A stretch of 41,684 nt of DNA from an uncultured Eubacteriales bacterium (GCA_900316115.1 ONBN01000036.1:1-41684); one strand, 5' to 3'; positions 1 through 9,271 are shown, counted from the first letter of the stretch. Notes: generated from the letters alone by a model not told the origin. Program-made: numbers and translations.

Positions 1-279
1 CCTCGCCGTGTTGGTAACACACGACGAAAGCGATGGTCTGCATATCTTTCAGTATTTTTTATTCGCAATTTTTGTTGGAAAGATAAGCGACACTACGCAT
101 TCGCGTTCTTATGTCTTACATTCTTCCAATTAATAATTAAAGTGTTTTTTGTCTATTTATAGATTTTATCAATATATTGTGGTACACTGACTATAAGAAA
201 ACAACATCCACAGCTGTTCCCTGCTCTCCTGTTGTCAGCCGGACAGCTGCCAAAACCAACAGAAAGTCAGGTTTCTATC
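1..279. other. Upstream intergenic stretch
   Basis: No convincing coding region is visible in the first 279 bases. The stretch is AT-rich from about base 115 and holds the likely promoter of the first gene. Bases 211-220 and 241-249 (CAGCTGTTCC / GGACAGCTG) can pair into a stem with one bulge in the 5' leader of that gene. I cannot tell whether the first 60 bases are the end of a gene lying outside the window. Confidence 0.4.
180..188 (+). promoter_or_regulatory. Candidate extended -10 promoter for the aminotransferase gene
   Basis: TGG followed by TACACT matches an extended -10 element (TGn plus a -10 hexamer). No good -35 hexamer lies 16-18 bases upstream, which is tolerated for extended -10 promoters. 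It would give a leader of about 85 nt before the ATG at 280. Confidence 0.35.
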
Positions 280-1446
280 ATGACAGACAGAATTTATTTT
301 GATCAGGCAAGCACCTCTTTTCCCAAGGCTCCCGGTGTTGCAAAGGCCATGTACGATTACCTTACAAACCTGGGGATCAATGTGAACAGAGGCTGCTATG
401 AGGACGCCTATGCAGCAGAAGAAACGGTTTTTAATACCAGAAGGCTGCTGGCACAGCTTTTTCATTTTCCCCAGGCCAAGAATGTGATCTTTACAGGCAA
501 TATCACCCAAAGCCTGAACATGCTTTTAAAGGGATTGCTGCGCCCAGGCGATCATGTTCTTGTATCCTCCATGGAGCATAATGCAGTGATGCGTCCCCTT
601 GTTCAGCTTTCCAGAACCGGCATTACCTTTGACCGGATCCCATGTAACCAGGACGGCACCATGATCCTGGAAAAAGTGGAGTCCATGATCACGCCTTCCA
701 CAAAGGCGATCATTACTTTACATGCCTCCAATGTATGCGGCACTCACATGCCTCTTGCAGAACTTGGGGATATCTGCCACAGACATCATCTTTTCTTTCT
801 TGTGGATACAGCCCAGACTGCAGGTATTTTTCCACTGGATATGGAGAAATTACATATTGACGGCCTTGCTTTTACCGGGCATAAAGGCCTTCGTGGTCCC
901 CAGGGTACCGGTGGCTTTCTTGTCTCCGATCAATTATCTGACCAGATGGAGCCTCTGATCTCCGGCGGCACAGGCAGTGTTTCCCATACAGAAGAAGTTC
1001 CTGCCTTTCTGCCGGACCGTTTTGAGCCAGGTACCCCCAACCTTCCCGGTATTTTCGGCCTGCACGCAGCGCTTGAGAGCCTTACCTCCTCTTCCATGGA
1101 GCAGATCCGTACAAAAGAACTTTCTCTTACCGGATATTTTCTTGAAAAGCTTATGGAACTGGATCCTTTTGAAAAGCATATCCGGATCATTGGAAAAAGG
1201 GATCTGTCCATGCGAAGCGCTGTGGTTTCCATCCAGACTCTGGATGAAGATATGGCCTCTGTAGCCTGGCACCTTGATAATGATCATCACATTATGACAA
1301 GAGTAGGGCTTCACTGTGCTCCAAATGCCCACAAAACCCTGGGAACTTATCCATCCGGCACCATCCGTTTTTCCTTTGGTTCGGAAAATACAAAGGATGA
1401 AATCCACTTCTGCATAAGGGCGCTGAAAGAGATCCTTGATCTTTAA
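280..1446 (+). CDS. Cysteine desulfurase-like class V aminotransferase
   Basis: This 388-residue fold-type I PLP enzyme belongs to the class V aminotransferase / cysteine desulfurase family, which moves sulfur (or selenium) from cysteine to an acceptor via an enzyme persulfide. The PLP lysine is in [15 protein letters not shown]. The C-terminal [13 protein letters not shown] holds the candidate persulfide cysteine, and SGTIRFSFG is the usual C-terminal family block. I chose the ATG at 280 because the protein then begins with the family-typical [17 protein letters not shown]; an in-frame TTG at 232 would add 16 unconserved residues. No scaffold iscU/sufU is adjacent, so general Fe-S assembly is unlikely. 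The sequence resembles the EF2568-type subgroup that travels with selenium metabolism, and the next gene, a LysR regulator 21 bp downstream, is consistent with that. The substrate is inferred. Confidence 0.8.
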   Translation: MTDRIYFDQASTSFPKAPGVAKAMYDYLTNLGINVNRGCYEDAYAAEETVFNTRRLLAQLFHFPQAKNVIFTGNITQSLNMLLKGLLRPGDHVLVSSMEHNAVMRPLVQLSRTGITFDRIPCNQDGTMILEKVESMITPSTKAIITLHASNVCGTHMPLAELGDICHRHHLFFLVDTAQTAGIFPLDMEKLHIDGLAFTGHKGLRGPQGTGGFLVSDQLSDQMEPLISGGTGSVSHTEEVPAFLPDRFEPGTPNLPGIFGLHAALESLTSSSMEQIRTKELSLTGYFLEKLMELDPFEKHIRIIGKRDLSMRSAVVSIQTLDEDMASVAWHLDNDHHIMTRVGLHCAPNAHKTLGTYPSGTIRFSFGSENTKDEIHFCIRALKEILDL

Positions 1447-1467
1447 GGCTTCCCGGAAAGGACACCT

Positions 1468-2373
1468 ATGGAATTTAAACAGCTGGAAGCCTTTGTGGCA
1501 GTGGTTGAATACAACAGCTTTTCAGAAGCAGCCAAACATCTTTATCTGACCCAGCCAACCATCAGTTCCCACATCCGTTCCCTGGAACAGGAGCTGAACT
1601 CCAAACTGATCCTCCGTACTACCAAAAAGCTTACGGTGACAGCCCGGGGGCAGCAGCTTTACGATTGTGCTGTAAATATGCTGAATATGCGAAATACCCT
1701 GGTGGATGAATTTACAGGCAGTGATAAAAAGATCATTGATCTTGGGGTTTCCACCATTCCCTCTTCTTACCTTTTGCCAGAGCTTCTGGGCACTTTCAGC
1801 AGACAGTCCCCCAATATTTATTTTCATGCCTGGCAGTCTGACAGTCAGGGTGTGATCCTCAGAGTACTGGACGGCAGCATAGATCTTGGCCTTGTAGGCA
1901 GCCAAAGCGAGGAAAAGGACTGCCAGTTTATCCCTTTCTGTCATGACAAGCTGGTACTGGCTACCCCTGTAACGCCCTATTTTTTAAAAATGCAGGAGCA
2001 GGGTGCACAGCTTACCGATTTTCTGGATCAGCCATTTATCATGAGGGAAAAGGGTTCAGGGACCAAGAAAGAACTGGATCGTTACCTGGAAGATCAGGGG
2101 ATCAGCCAGTCTTCCCTGAATATTGTGGCACGGATGAATGATCTGGAAGCAGTACGAAGATCCATTGTGCAGGGCATCGGGATTTCCGTGCTTTCCTACC
2201 GTTCTGCCAAAGATCTGGCAGATTCCAGACAGATGCTGCTTTTCCCTCTGGATAAGGGTTCTTCTGTGCGTACCTTTTATATTGTATATAATAAAAACCG
2301 GATACTGAAAAATCATGTAAAACAGTTTATCCATTTTACAGAAAGCTTCTACCAGAATCCGGAAAAACTTTAA
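1468..2373 (+). CDS. LysR-family transcriptional regulator (selenium-associated type likely)
   Basis: This is a 301-residue LysR protein. The N-terminal winged helix-turn-helix covers about residues 1-60 (FKQLEAFVAVVEYNSFSEAA, LTQPTISSHI), followed by a linker helix and a periplasmic-binding-protein-like effector domain (about 90-295). AAGGA sits 8 bases before the ATG, and the gene is only 21 bp behind the cysteine-desulfurase-like gene, so the two are probably co-transcribed. The opening residues closely resemble the LysR subgroup annotated as 'selenium metabolism-associated'; that is recall of the family, not a search result. LysR genes more often lie divergent from their target, so a same-strand position suggests it controls its own transcript or a distant locus. 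The effector is unknown. Confidence 0.85.
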   Translation: MEFKQLEAFVAVVEYNSFSEAAKHLYLTQPTISSHIRSLEQELNSKLILRTTKKLTVTARGQQLYDCAVNMLNMRNTLVDEFTGSDKKIIDLGVSTIPSSYLLPELLGTFSRQSPNIYFHAWQSDSQGVILRVLDGSIDLGLVGSQSEEKDCQFIPFCHDKLVLATPVTPYFLKMQEQGAQLTDFLDQPFIMREKGSGTKKELDRYLEDQGISQSSLNIVARMNDLEAVRRSIVQGIGISVLSYRSAKDLADSRQMLLFPLDKGSSVRTFYIVYNKNRILKNHVKQFIHFTESFYQNPEKL

Positions 2374-2398
2374 AAATCAGCAATACGAGGATAATATC

Positions 2399-3922
2399 TT
2401 GGAAAAAGAACGAATTTATCTGGCCATTGACCTGAAATCCTTCTACGCTTCTGTAGAATGTGTAGAGCGTAAACTGGATCCTCTTACCACCAATCTTGTG
2501 GTAGCGGATGCCAGCCGTACATCCAAAACCATCTGCCTTGCCGTCTCCCCTGCTTTAAAATCTTTTGGCATTCCGGGACGCCCAAGGCTTTTTCAGGTGG
2601 AACAAAAAGTACAGGCTGTAAATGCTTCCAAAGTGCTTCATGCACCAGGGCACAGATTTTCCGGACAAGCGACAGATCTGCAGGGTCTTGAAGATCCGTC
2701 CAATGCTCTGGCCTATATTACAGCTGTACCCAGGATGGCCCTTTATATGGAATACAGTGCCAGGATCTATGGCATTTACCTGAAATATATTGCCCCTGAG
2801 GATATCCATGTTTATTCCATTGATGAAGTTTTCATGGATGTAACCGGCTATCTGGATACCTACCGCATGACTCCTCATCAGCTGGCTATCACCATGATCC
2901 GGGAAGTTCTCCGTGAAACAGGGATCACGGCTACTGCAGGGATCGGCACCAATCTTTATCTTGCCAAGATCGCCATGGACATTGTAGCCAAGCATGTTCC
3001 GGCTGACAGCGATGGTGTGCGGATCGCAGAGCTGGACGAATTAAGCTACCGCAGGCTTTTGTGGAACCACACCCCTCTTACTGATTTCTGGCGTGTGGGA
3101 AGAGGCTATGCAAAAAGGCTGGCTTCTGTAGGGATTTATACAATGGGTGATATTGCCCGCTGTTCCATGGGTTCTTCTGCAGATTACTATAATGAAGATC
3201 TTTTATACGATCTTTTCGGTGTAAATGCAGAACTTCTCATAGACCATGCCTGGGGCTGGGAACCAGTGGAGATCTCCCATATCAAAAATTACCAGCCTGA
3301 GAACAACAGTCTTGGCTCCGGCCAGGTACTTTCCTGTGCTTATACCTGCCAGCAGGCAAGGCTGGTTGCCTGGGAAATGACCGATCAGCTGGTGCTGGAT
3401 CTGGTTGACAAAAAGCTGGTAACAAATCAGATCGTGCTTACCATTGGCTACGATATAGATAATTTAACAGATCCGAAAAAAGCCTCCGCATATAAAGGTC
3501 CTGTTACCACAGACCATTATGGGCGCCAGGTGCCAAAACCCGCTCATGGCTCCATCAGCCTGCCAGCACCTTCCTCTTCCTCTAGCCAGATCCTGAAAGC
3601 AGCCATGGAACTATATGATTCCATTGTGGATCCCTCGCTTCTGGTACGAAGGATCAATGTAACTGCAGGACACGTTTTTCCTGAGGATACCATTCCTGTT
3701 TCCACATCCTTCCAGCAGCTGGATCTTTTTACAGACTACAGTGCTTTGGAGAAACAGGAAAAAGAGAAAAAACAAGCTCTTGAAAAAGAAAAAAAGCTCC
3801 AGCACGCTGTGCTGGATATTAAGAAAAAATATGGAAAAAATGCGATCCTGAAAGGGGCAAACCTGCAGGACCATGCCACTGCAAAGAACAGAAATTCCCA
3901 GATTGGAGGTCATAAAGCATGA
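2399..3922 (+). CDS. Y-family DNA polymerase (UmuC/UvrX-like)
   Basis: This 507-residue protein is a translesion DNA polymerase of the Y family. AIDLKSFYASVEC near residue 9 carries the first metal-binding aspartate and the steric-gate region. YSIDEVFMDVTGY (about 138-150) carries the catalytic Asp-Glu pair. A helix-hairpin-helix/thumb segment follows (about 225-255), then the little-finger domain. The last ~70 residues are a Lys/Glu-rich, probably coiled tail absent from standard DinB. The start is a TTG at 2399, with GAGGA 8 bases upstream and no better ATG. Its 3' end overlaps the YolD-like gene by an ATGA, the same pairing as uvrX-yolD and yqjW-yqjX in Bacillus, so this is the UvrX-like branch rather than housekeeping DinB. 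I saw no clear LexA box upstream; expression may depend on the preceding LysR transcript. Confidence 0.87.
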   Translation: MEKERIYLAIDLKSFYASVECVERKLDPLTTNLVVADASRTSKTICLAVSPALKSFGIPGRPRLFQVEQKVQAVNASKVLHAPGHRFSGQATDLQGLEDPSNALAYITAVPRMALYMEYSARIYGIYLKYIAPEDIHVYSIDEVFMDVTGYLDTYRMTPHQLAITMIREVLRETGITATAGIGTNLYLAKIAMDIVAKHVPADSDGVRIAELDELSYRRLLWNHTPLTDFWRVGRGYAKRLASVGIYTMGDIARCSMGSSADYYNEDLLYDLFGVNAELLIDHAWGWEPVEISHIKNYQPENNSLGSGQVLSCAYTCQQARLVAWEMTDQLVLDLVDKKLVTNQIVLTIGYDIDNLTDPKKASAYKGPVTTDHYGRQVPKPAHGSISLPAPSSSSSQILKAAMELYDSIVDPSLLVRRINVTAGHVFPEDTIPVSTSFQQLDLFTDYSALEKQEKEKKQALEKEKKLQHAVLDIKKKYGKNAILKGANLQDHATAKNRNSQIGGHKA

Positions 3923-4179
3923 ACAGACCTTATAAGAAACCGAACAGTAAAGTATCTGCCCTTGAAAAATACGGGGATATTATTGATCTTCCCCATCATC
4001 AGTCCTCCACAAGGCCACATATGGAGCTTTCTGCCAGAGCTGCACAGTTTTCTCCATTTGCAGCCCTGACAGGATACGAAGACACCCTCCAGGAAGAGGC
4101 TAAAAACCTTCATTATTCCAAAACTGTCTCTGTGGCACAGCCGGAAGCTCCTGATCCGGAGGATCTTTTTAATTCATGA
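3919..4179 (+). CDS. YolD-like small protein
   Basis: This 86-residue protein starts within the stop codon of the polymerase gene (ATGA overlap), so translation is coupled. It carries the sequence DIIDLPHHQSSTRPHMELSA and then RAAQFSPFAALTGYEDT, a block I recognise from YolD-like proteins of Firmicutes and their plasmids and phages. YolD proteins are encoded next to UvrX-type Y-family polymerases in Bacillus, and the same pair is seen here. It has no signal peptide or membrane segment. A direct role as polymerase partner or regulator is inferred from this pairing; the molecular function is unknown. It converges on the ABC ATPase gene 13 bp away with no obvious terminator between. Confidence 0.7.
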   Translation: MNRPYKKPNSKVSALEKYGDIIDLPHHQSSTRPHMELSARAAQFSPFAALTGYEDTLQEEAKNLHYSKTVSVAQPEAPDPEDLFNS

Positions 4180-4192
4180 TCATCATTTGGCA

Positions 4193-4951
4193 TCACAGAA
4201 CAGAATCGATCAGTCTTTTTGTATATTCCTGACTGGGATGATTGATGATCTGATCCGGTGTTCCATATTCTACAGCCTTTCCCTGATGCATCACCAATAC
4301 CCTGTCACAGAACGCCTGCACCAGTGCCAGATCATGACTGATAAAAAGAAAGGAAAGCTCCTCCTGCTGCTTCAATTGCTTCAAAAGCTCCAGGATCTGC
4401 TTCTGCACAGTCACATCCAGTGCACTTGTGGCCTCATCACAGATCAAAATAGATGGATTCACAGCCAATGCCCTTGCGATAGCGGCTCTCTGGCACTGTC
4501 CACCGCTGACCTGATGAGGATACCGATTGGCATATTCCGAATCCAGTCCACATTTTTTCAGCAGGTTTTCCACCTTTTTTCCAGTTTCTTTTCTGCTTAT
4601 CCCCAGGTTTCTCAAACTTTCCCCAATACCGTCCCCAAGTGTGCGCCTTGGGTCAAAGCTTTCCGCCGGCATTTGAAAAACCATCTGCAGATCCTGATAA
4701 ACAGCCAGTAATTCTTTTCCTTTTACATGGGTAATATCTTTTCCCCTTAGATAAATATGACCTTCCGTTACTGGCGCAAGCCTGGTAAGAAGCCTTGCCA
4801 GCGTACTTTTCCCTGACCCGGATTCTCCTACGATCCCCAGATTTTCCCCTTCTGACAGTTCAAAACTGATATCCTCCACTGCAGTCATATTTTTTTTACC
4901 TGAAGGGAATACTTTTTTCAGGTGCTCTGCCTTTAATATAATCTCTGCCAC
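4193..4951 (-). CDS. ABC importer ATPase (NikE/OppF/DppF type)
   Basis: This 252-residue ATP-binding subunit is the second ATPase of a nickel/peptide-type importer. Walker A is GESGSGKST (about residues 41-49), the signature is VSGGQCQRAAIARAL, and Walker B is ILICDEATSALD, followed by the switch histidine in LFISHDL. At 252 residues it lacks the long C-terminal Cys-rich oligopeptide extension of full OppF, as is common in NikE. Its start lies 3 bp behind the stop of the partner ATPase, so both are made from one transcript. It should sit on the cytoplasmic face and energise uptake by the two permeases at 7.4-9.2 kb. It is the last gene of the operon; I see no strong terminator before the convergent gene. 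The substrate cannot be read from the ATPase. Confidence 0.88.
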   Translation of the reverse strand: MAEIILKAEHLKKVFPSGKKNMTAVEDISFELSEGENLGIVGESGSGKSTLARLLTRLAPVTEGHIYLRGKDITHVKGKELLAVYQDLQMVFQMPAESFDPRRTLGDGIGESLRNLGISRKETGKKVENLLKKCGLDSEYANRYPHQVSGGQCQRAAIARALAVNPSILICDEATSALDVTVQKQILELLKQLKQQEELSFLFISHDLALVQAFCDRVLVMHQGKAVEYGTPDQIINHPSQEYTKRLIDSVL

Positions 4952-4954
4952 TTC

Positions 4955-5755
4955 TTATCCCTCCAGTTTCTTAGTCCGCTTCAGGTGGAGCACGGAATCC
5001 ATCAGCCTTCTGGTATAAGGATCCTCAGGATGATCCAGCACATCTGATGCTTTTCCATATGCCTTTACCTGTCCATTCTGAAGCACAAGGATCCTGTCCG
5101 CCATATGACGCACCACTCCCAGATTATGGGTTACAAGGATCATGGCAGTATGATATTCCTCTCGCATAAGAAGAAGTTCTTCCACTACCCGTTTCTGTAC
5201 GGTTACATCCAGCGCACTGGTAGGCTCATCTGCAAGAAGAAGCCCCGGATGAAGAAGCATTGCCATGCAGATTCCCACCCTCTGGTTCATTCCACCGGAA
5301 AGCTGAAAAGAATAACTTTTCAGAACCCGCTCCCAGTCCTGTAATCCTATCTTTTCCATGATCCTGCCCGCTCGTTGGTACACTTCCTTTTTGGATACCT
5401 TTTCATGGGCAGCCACTGCATCCCGGATCTGTGCACCTACTGTCCGCACCGGACAAAGGGAAGCTTTGCAGTCCTGAAATACCACACCGATTTCTTTTCC
5501 CAGATAGGGTCTTAACTCCTTCTGGCTCATGTCCGTCAGATTTTTTCCTTTAAACCATATATCTCCCTGTGTCACCAGTCCTTCTTCTCCCAGAAGTCCC
5601 ATGATTGCTTTGATAATGGTACTTTTCCCTGATCCGGACTCTCCTACAATCCCAAGGATCTCACCTGGTTTTACTTCAAAACTTACATCCTGTACTACCG
5701 GTTCACCGTTATAGCACACAGTCATATGTTCTGCCTCAAAAAATGAAGCTGTCAT
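4955..5755 (-). CDS. ABC importer ATPase (NikD/OppD/DppD type)
   Basis: This 266-residue ATPase is the first of the nickel/peptide-type pair. It carries Walker A GESGSGKSTIIK (about residues 36-47), the Q-loop region GVVFQDC, the signature LSGGMNQRVGI, Walker B LLLADEPTSALD and the H-loop LVTHNLG. The SGGMNQR form of the signature is characteristic of the OppD/NikD branch, while the neighbour has SGGQCQR. The short C-terminus (ending about 20 residues after PYTRRLMDSVL) lacks the Cys-rich extension of long OppD proteins. GGAG lies 8 bases before the ATG. It follows the substrate-binding-protein gene by 15 bp and precedes the second ATPase by 3 bp. Confidence 0.88.
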   Translation of the reverse strand: MTASFFEAEHMTVCYNGEPVVQDVSFEVKPGEILGIVGESGSGKSTIIKAIMGLLGEEGLVTQGDIWFKGKNLTDMSQKELRPYLGKEIGVVFQDCKASLCPVRTVGAQIRDAVAAHEKVSKKEVYQRAGRIMEKIGLQDWERVLKSYSFQLSGGMNQRVGICMAMLLHPGLLLADEPTSALDVTVQKRVVEELLLMREEYHTAMILVTHNLGVVRHMADRILVLQNGQVKAYGKASDVLDHPEDPYTRRLMDSVLHLKRTKKLEG

Positions 5756-5770
5756 ACTCTGATCTCCTTT

Positions 5771-7300
5771 TTATTCCACTTTAAGATCAGCTGTGATCTC
5801 ATAATAGTCACAGGGATGAGCCTCAATTCCTGTCACGTTTGCCTTTGTAACAATTCCCATATTCAGATGGGAAACAAAGAAATATCCATCATCATCCAGG
5901 ATCTTCTGCTGAAGCTGTACTGCCAGATTTCCCCGCTCATCCTTGTCAAAGGTCTGATGCAGCTGCTCTACCAGCTTTGTAACCTCTTCATTTTCATAAT
6001 GTCCGAAATTCTTCGGTCCTGTTACCGTACTTGTGAAAAAGTATTCTGGATCGCCGGTAGGTGCTGTGGTAAGGGAGCTTAAATATACGTCAAAATCCCC
6101 GTTTTCCGCATAAGTCCTGTGATCAGAAGTATTATTGATCTGCACATCAATGCCTATCTCTTTTAAAGTTGCCTGTGCATACTCTGCAAGCTTTGGCTGC
6201 TCCAGTCTGGTAGGATAGGTCAGCCACCGGATGGTCAGCTTCTGCCCATCTTTATCTGCATATCCATCCCCATCCGTATCTGTCCATCCAGCTTTTTTAA
6301 GAAGTTCTTTGGCTCCTTCAGGATCATAAGAAACTGTCTCCACTGCATCATTTCCATAAGAATAACTGCTTGGAAAAGCACCTTTTGCCGGCACTCCCCT
6401 GCCCTCCATGATCACAGAGCAGAAGCCCTCTTTATCAATCCCCATCTCTATAGCCTTTCGCACATTCTGATCCTGAACGATTGGTGAATCCATGTTAAAC
6501 TGGCCGAAAAAGCACCGGCTGGTAGCACAGGAATTGATGGTATAATCTGAATTATCGAAAAGAGAATAATTGTCATACTGAAGTCCGTAGGTTCCCTGGA
6601 TATCTCCTGTCTGAAGTGCTGCTGTAAGAGCGCTTCCATCTGCAAAGGACTTCACTGTAACTGCATCCACATTCACTTCCCCGCCCCAATAATCTTCATT
6701 TTTTTCCAGATCAATCTGGGAAGGCGTTACATTCACAGCTATGTAAGGGCCGGTTCCTGCCACATTGGCAGATCCTCCTTTCCCCTGGATCCCATAGTCC
6801 ATATCAATAATGGCTCCGTAAGGATCTGCCAGATAGTTTATGATCGCAGGACAGGGCTGCTGTGTATTGATGATCAGTGTCTGTCCTTCTGCCTCCATAT
6901 GATCGATCTGCAGATCAGATGGCGCCCGGTCATGGACAGCCACCAGATCTTCCAGACATTCCTTTACAGCCTGTGCATCCATGGTGCGTCCGCTGGAAAA
7001 TTTCACTCCATCCCGCAGGGTGATCTTTACAGTTGTATCATCTACAAATTCGTAATCCGTTGCCAGCCATGGCTGGATCTCCATATTATCATCATATTTG
7101 AACAGAGTTTCTCCTACTCCATAGCGAATGGTACTCCATCCGGAATAATTGCTGTGTGGATTCAGTCCTGCTGTTCCCATTTCTTCACTGTATGCTGTGG
7201 TTCCATAGGTAAAGCTGCTCTCCCATGCAGATACAGGTAAAGTCATTCCAGCCATAAGCATAAATCCTGTAAAAAGCGCTGCCAATACTCTTTTCTTCAT
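5771..7300 (-). CDS. Family 5 solute-binding protein of the nickel/peptide-type importer
   Basis: This 509-residue extracytoplasmic solute-binding protein captures the ligand for the importer. It starts with a secretion signal (MKKRVLAALFTGFMLMAGM, then a predicted cleavage after PVSA) and continues with SBP family 5 blocks: YGVGETLFKYD, WLATDYEFVDDTTVKITLRD, GTGPYIAV and VRKAIEMGIDKEGF. Oddly, there is no cysteine at the cleavage site, so it should not be a lipoprotein, although Gram-positive binding proteins usually are. I chose the ATG at 7300 (GAGGG 8 bases upstream) over an upstream in-frame start because the signal peptide begins there. It lies between the permease and ATPase genes, in a complete five-gene importer. 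Sequence features lean towards nickel/metal-complex or short-peptide binding; the ligand is not determined. Confidence 0.85.
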   Translation of the reverse strand: MKKRVLAALFTGFMLMAGMTLPVSAWESSFTYGTTAYSEEMGTAGLNPHSNYSGWSTIRYGVGETLFKYDDNMEIQPWLATDYEFVDDTTVKITLRDGVKFSSGRTMDAQAVKECLEDLVAVHDRAPSDLQIDHMEAEGQTLIINTQQPCPAIINYLADPYGAIIDMDYGIQGKGGSANVAGTGPYIAVNVTPSQIDLEKNEDYWGGEVNVDAVTVKSFADGSALTAALQTGDIQGTYGLQYDNYSLFDNSDYTINSCATSRCFFGQFNMDSPIVQDQNVRKAIEMGIDKEGFCSVIMEGRGVPAKGAFPSSYSYGNDAVETVSYDPEGAKELLKKAGWTDTDGDGYADKDGQKLTIRWLTYPTRLEQPKLAEYAQATLKEIGIDVQINNTSDHRTYAENGDFDVYLSSLTTAPTGDPEYFFTSTVTGPKNFGHYENEEVTKLVEQLHQTFDKDERGNLAVQLQQKILDDDGYFFVSHLNMGIVTKANVTGIEAHPCDYYEITADLKVE

Positions 7301-7368
7301 GTTGTTATCCCTCTCTTTCGTTTGTTGTTCATTGATACCAGGATTCAAATACCCCGGCTATGATACCT

Positions 7369-7384
7369 GCAGGTTGTAACCTGC
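7369..7384 (-). promoter_or_regulatory. Intercistronic hairpin before the solute-binding-protein gene
   Basis: GCAGGTT-GT-AACCTGC is a 7-bp inverted repeat with a 2-base centre in the ~98-bp gap between permease and binding-protein genes. Two TGATACC copies lie beside it. There is no T-run, so it is not a normal terminator. A role as mRNA-processing/stabilising hairpin, which would raise binding-protein levels over permeases, or as an operator is inference. Confidence 0.35.
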
Positions 7385-7398
7385 TTTGTACTCTCATA

Positions 7399-8250
7399 TT
7401 ATTTATTTTTCGGATCCAGATAGTCCCGTAACGTGTCCCCGAAAAGATTAAAGATCATTACTGAAATGAAAATGGCTCCTCCAGGTGCCAGCACCATCCA
7501 TGGGGCGATCTGAAGCATACTTCTGCCGTCATTAATCATACTTCCCCACTCTGCTGCCGGAGGTTGTACACCCAGCCCCAGAAAAGAAAGACCTGCCAGT
7601 TCCATCATCATAGTGCCTATATCCAGCACAGCCGTTACCAGAATTGGTCCTGCAATATTAGGTAAAATATGCTTCCACAGGATCTTCGATGTGCTGCTTC
7701 CGCTCATTTTTGCAGCCATCACATAAGTAGAATCCTTCTGTACCAGAGTCAGCCCTCTGGCCAGCCTGGCAAATTTGGGCCATCCGATCATAGCCAAAGC
7801 GATCACTGCATTTGCCATGCCTCCCCCAAGAACTCCTGCCACTGCAAGGGCGAAAACAAGGCTTGGAAACGCCAGGAAAAGATCGGAAATACGCATAAGC
7901 ACTGTATCAGCCTTTCCACCATACCACCCGCAGATCAGCCCCAGTACAGTTCCTGTTACAGTCACAATAGCAACCAGCAAAAGTGTTGCATAAATACTGG
8001 CTGTACTTCCTGCCAGGATCCTTGAAAACAGATCCCTGCCAAAACGGTCTGTACCCAGAAGATGCTCCCCTCCCGGCGGCTTCTGCGCCTGCAGAAGATC
8101 CTGGGCATAAGGATCAAAAGGACAAATCTTCTGGGCAAAGGCTGCAATCAGCAATATCGCAAGCACAAGTATGGAAAAGAACAGTAGCTTTCCACGGGTA
8201 TGGTCTTTTCGCACTTTTTGCCTGCGGACACTTATCTTATGCTTATTCAT
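7399..8250 (-). CDS. ABC importer permease (NikC/OppC/DppC type)
   Basis: This 283-residue membrane permease is one half of the translocation channel. A transmembrane segment at about residues 22-42 is followed by the family block LLGTDRFGRDLFSRIL, a cluster of further helices, the EAA-type loop with GSSTSKILWKHILPN contacting the ATPase, and the C-terminal block FNLFGDTLRDYLDPK. Its length is normal for the family, unlike the enlarged OppC encoded at 36.7-38.1 kb. Its start overlaps the stop of the partner permease by 4 bp (ATGA), showing translational coupling. It belongs to the same operon as the binding protein and two ATPases downstream. Confidence 0.9.
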   Translation of the reverse strand: MNKHKISVRRQKVRKDHTRGKLLFFSILVLAILLIAAFAQKICPFDPYAQDLLQAQKPPGGEHLLGTDRFGRDLFSRILAGSTASIYATLLLVAIVTVTGTVLGLICGWYGGKADTVLMRISDLFLAFPSLVFALAVAGVLGGGMANAVIALAMIGWPKFARLARGLTLVQKDSTYVMAAKMSGSSTSKILWKHILPNIAGPILVTAVLDIGTMMMELAGLSFLGLGVQPPAAEWGSMINDGRSMLQIAPWMVLAPGGAIFISVMIFNLFGDTLRDYLDPKNK

Positions 8251-9191
8251 GCCTGATCACCTCCTAACCTTACCCTTGGATCCAGATAGTGATACAAGAT
8301 ATCCGTGATCAGGTTCAGCACCACATAAATAACTGCCATCCACGCCACATAGGCCTGAATAATAGGATAATCCCGCATATTAATGGCATCCACAGCCATT
8401 TTTCCAACTCCGTCCCACATAAAAATGGTTTCTACAATGGCTGTACCGCCAAGCAGGCTTCCGATAGACAGTGACAAAAGGGTAAGGATCGTAAGCATGG
8501 AAGCTTTCATCACGTTTTTCCAGATGATCACCCTGCCTCTGATCCCTCTGGCCCTGGCTCCTTTTACATACTCCTGATTCAACTCCTCAAGTACAGCAGC
8601 CCTGATCTGTCTTGTATATTTGGATGCCATGGAAATGGCCAGGGTAAGAGTTGGCAGGATGAGACTGACTGCTGTATTTTCTGTAGTGATCACAGGCAGC
8701 CAGCCCAGCTGTATGGAAAAGAAATACATCAACACCAGTGCAGCCAGGAAATTTGGCATGGAATTACCGATAAAGCTGAAAAACCGGATCAGATAATCAT
8801 TCCACCGGTTATGTTTTACTGCTGAAAGGATCCCCAGTGGAATGGATATTGCCATGGTAAGCACAAGAGAGGAAAACGTAAGCAGCAAAGTAGCCGGAAG
8901 CTTTTCCACAAAGGTATCGTATACATCTCTTTTTGACACATAGCTGATCCCCATATCTCCGGTGATCATTCCTGCAAACCATTTTCCATACTGCACCAGG
9001 AATGGCTGATCCAATCCATACTCTGCCCTGGTCTGATCCAGCACTTCCTGTGAAACTGCTGCCCCTGCATTTTCATACATATAGGTGACTGCATCCCCCC
9101 CTGCCAGACGCATCATGGCAAAGGACAAAAAAGTGATCCCGATCAAAATCGGAATCAGCTGAATTAATCTTTTAAAAATATACCTGATCAT
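8247..9191 (-). CDS. ABC importer permease (NikB/OppB/DppB type)
   Basis: This 314-residue permease begins MIRYIFKRLIQLIPILIGIT, the classic OppB/NikB opening with the first membrane helix, followed by the block AEYGLDQPFLVQYGKW, further helices, the EAA loop ARARGIRGRVIIWKNVMKAS, and the ending ITDILYHYLDPRVRLG. I chose the ATG at 9191 (GGAG upstream), since residues before it are unconserved. It is the first gene of the five-gene importer operon, and the strong terminator at 9272-9302 separates it from the upstream LysR gene. Its own promoter must therefore lie in the ~80 bp between, where I found no strong consensus. Confidence 0.9.
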   Translation of the reverse strand: MIRYIFKRLIQLIPILIGITFLSFAMMRLAGGDAVTYMYENAGAAVSQEVLDQTRAEYGLDQPFLVQYGKWFAGMITGDMGISYVSKRDVYDTFVEKLPATLLLTFSSLVLTMAISIPLGILSAVKHNRWNDYLIRFFSFIGNSMPNFLAALVLMYFFSIQLGWLPVITTENTAVSLILPTLTLAISMASKYTRQIRAAVLEELNQEYVKGARARGIRGRVIIWKNVMKASMLTILTLLSLSIGSLLGGTAIVETIFMWDGVGKMAVDAINMRDYPIIQAYVAWMAVIYVVLNLITDILYHYLDPRVRLGGDQA

Positions 9192-9271
9192 AAATTCTCC
9201 ATAACTGTGTATTCTCCTCACAGTCACACTTCTCCTTTTTTCGACAGATACAGTTTAACAAATACACAAAA

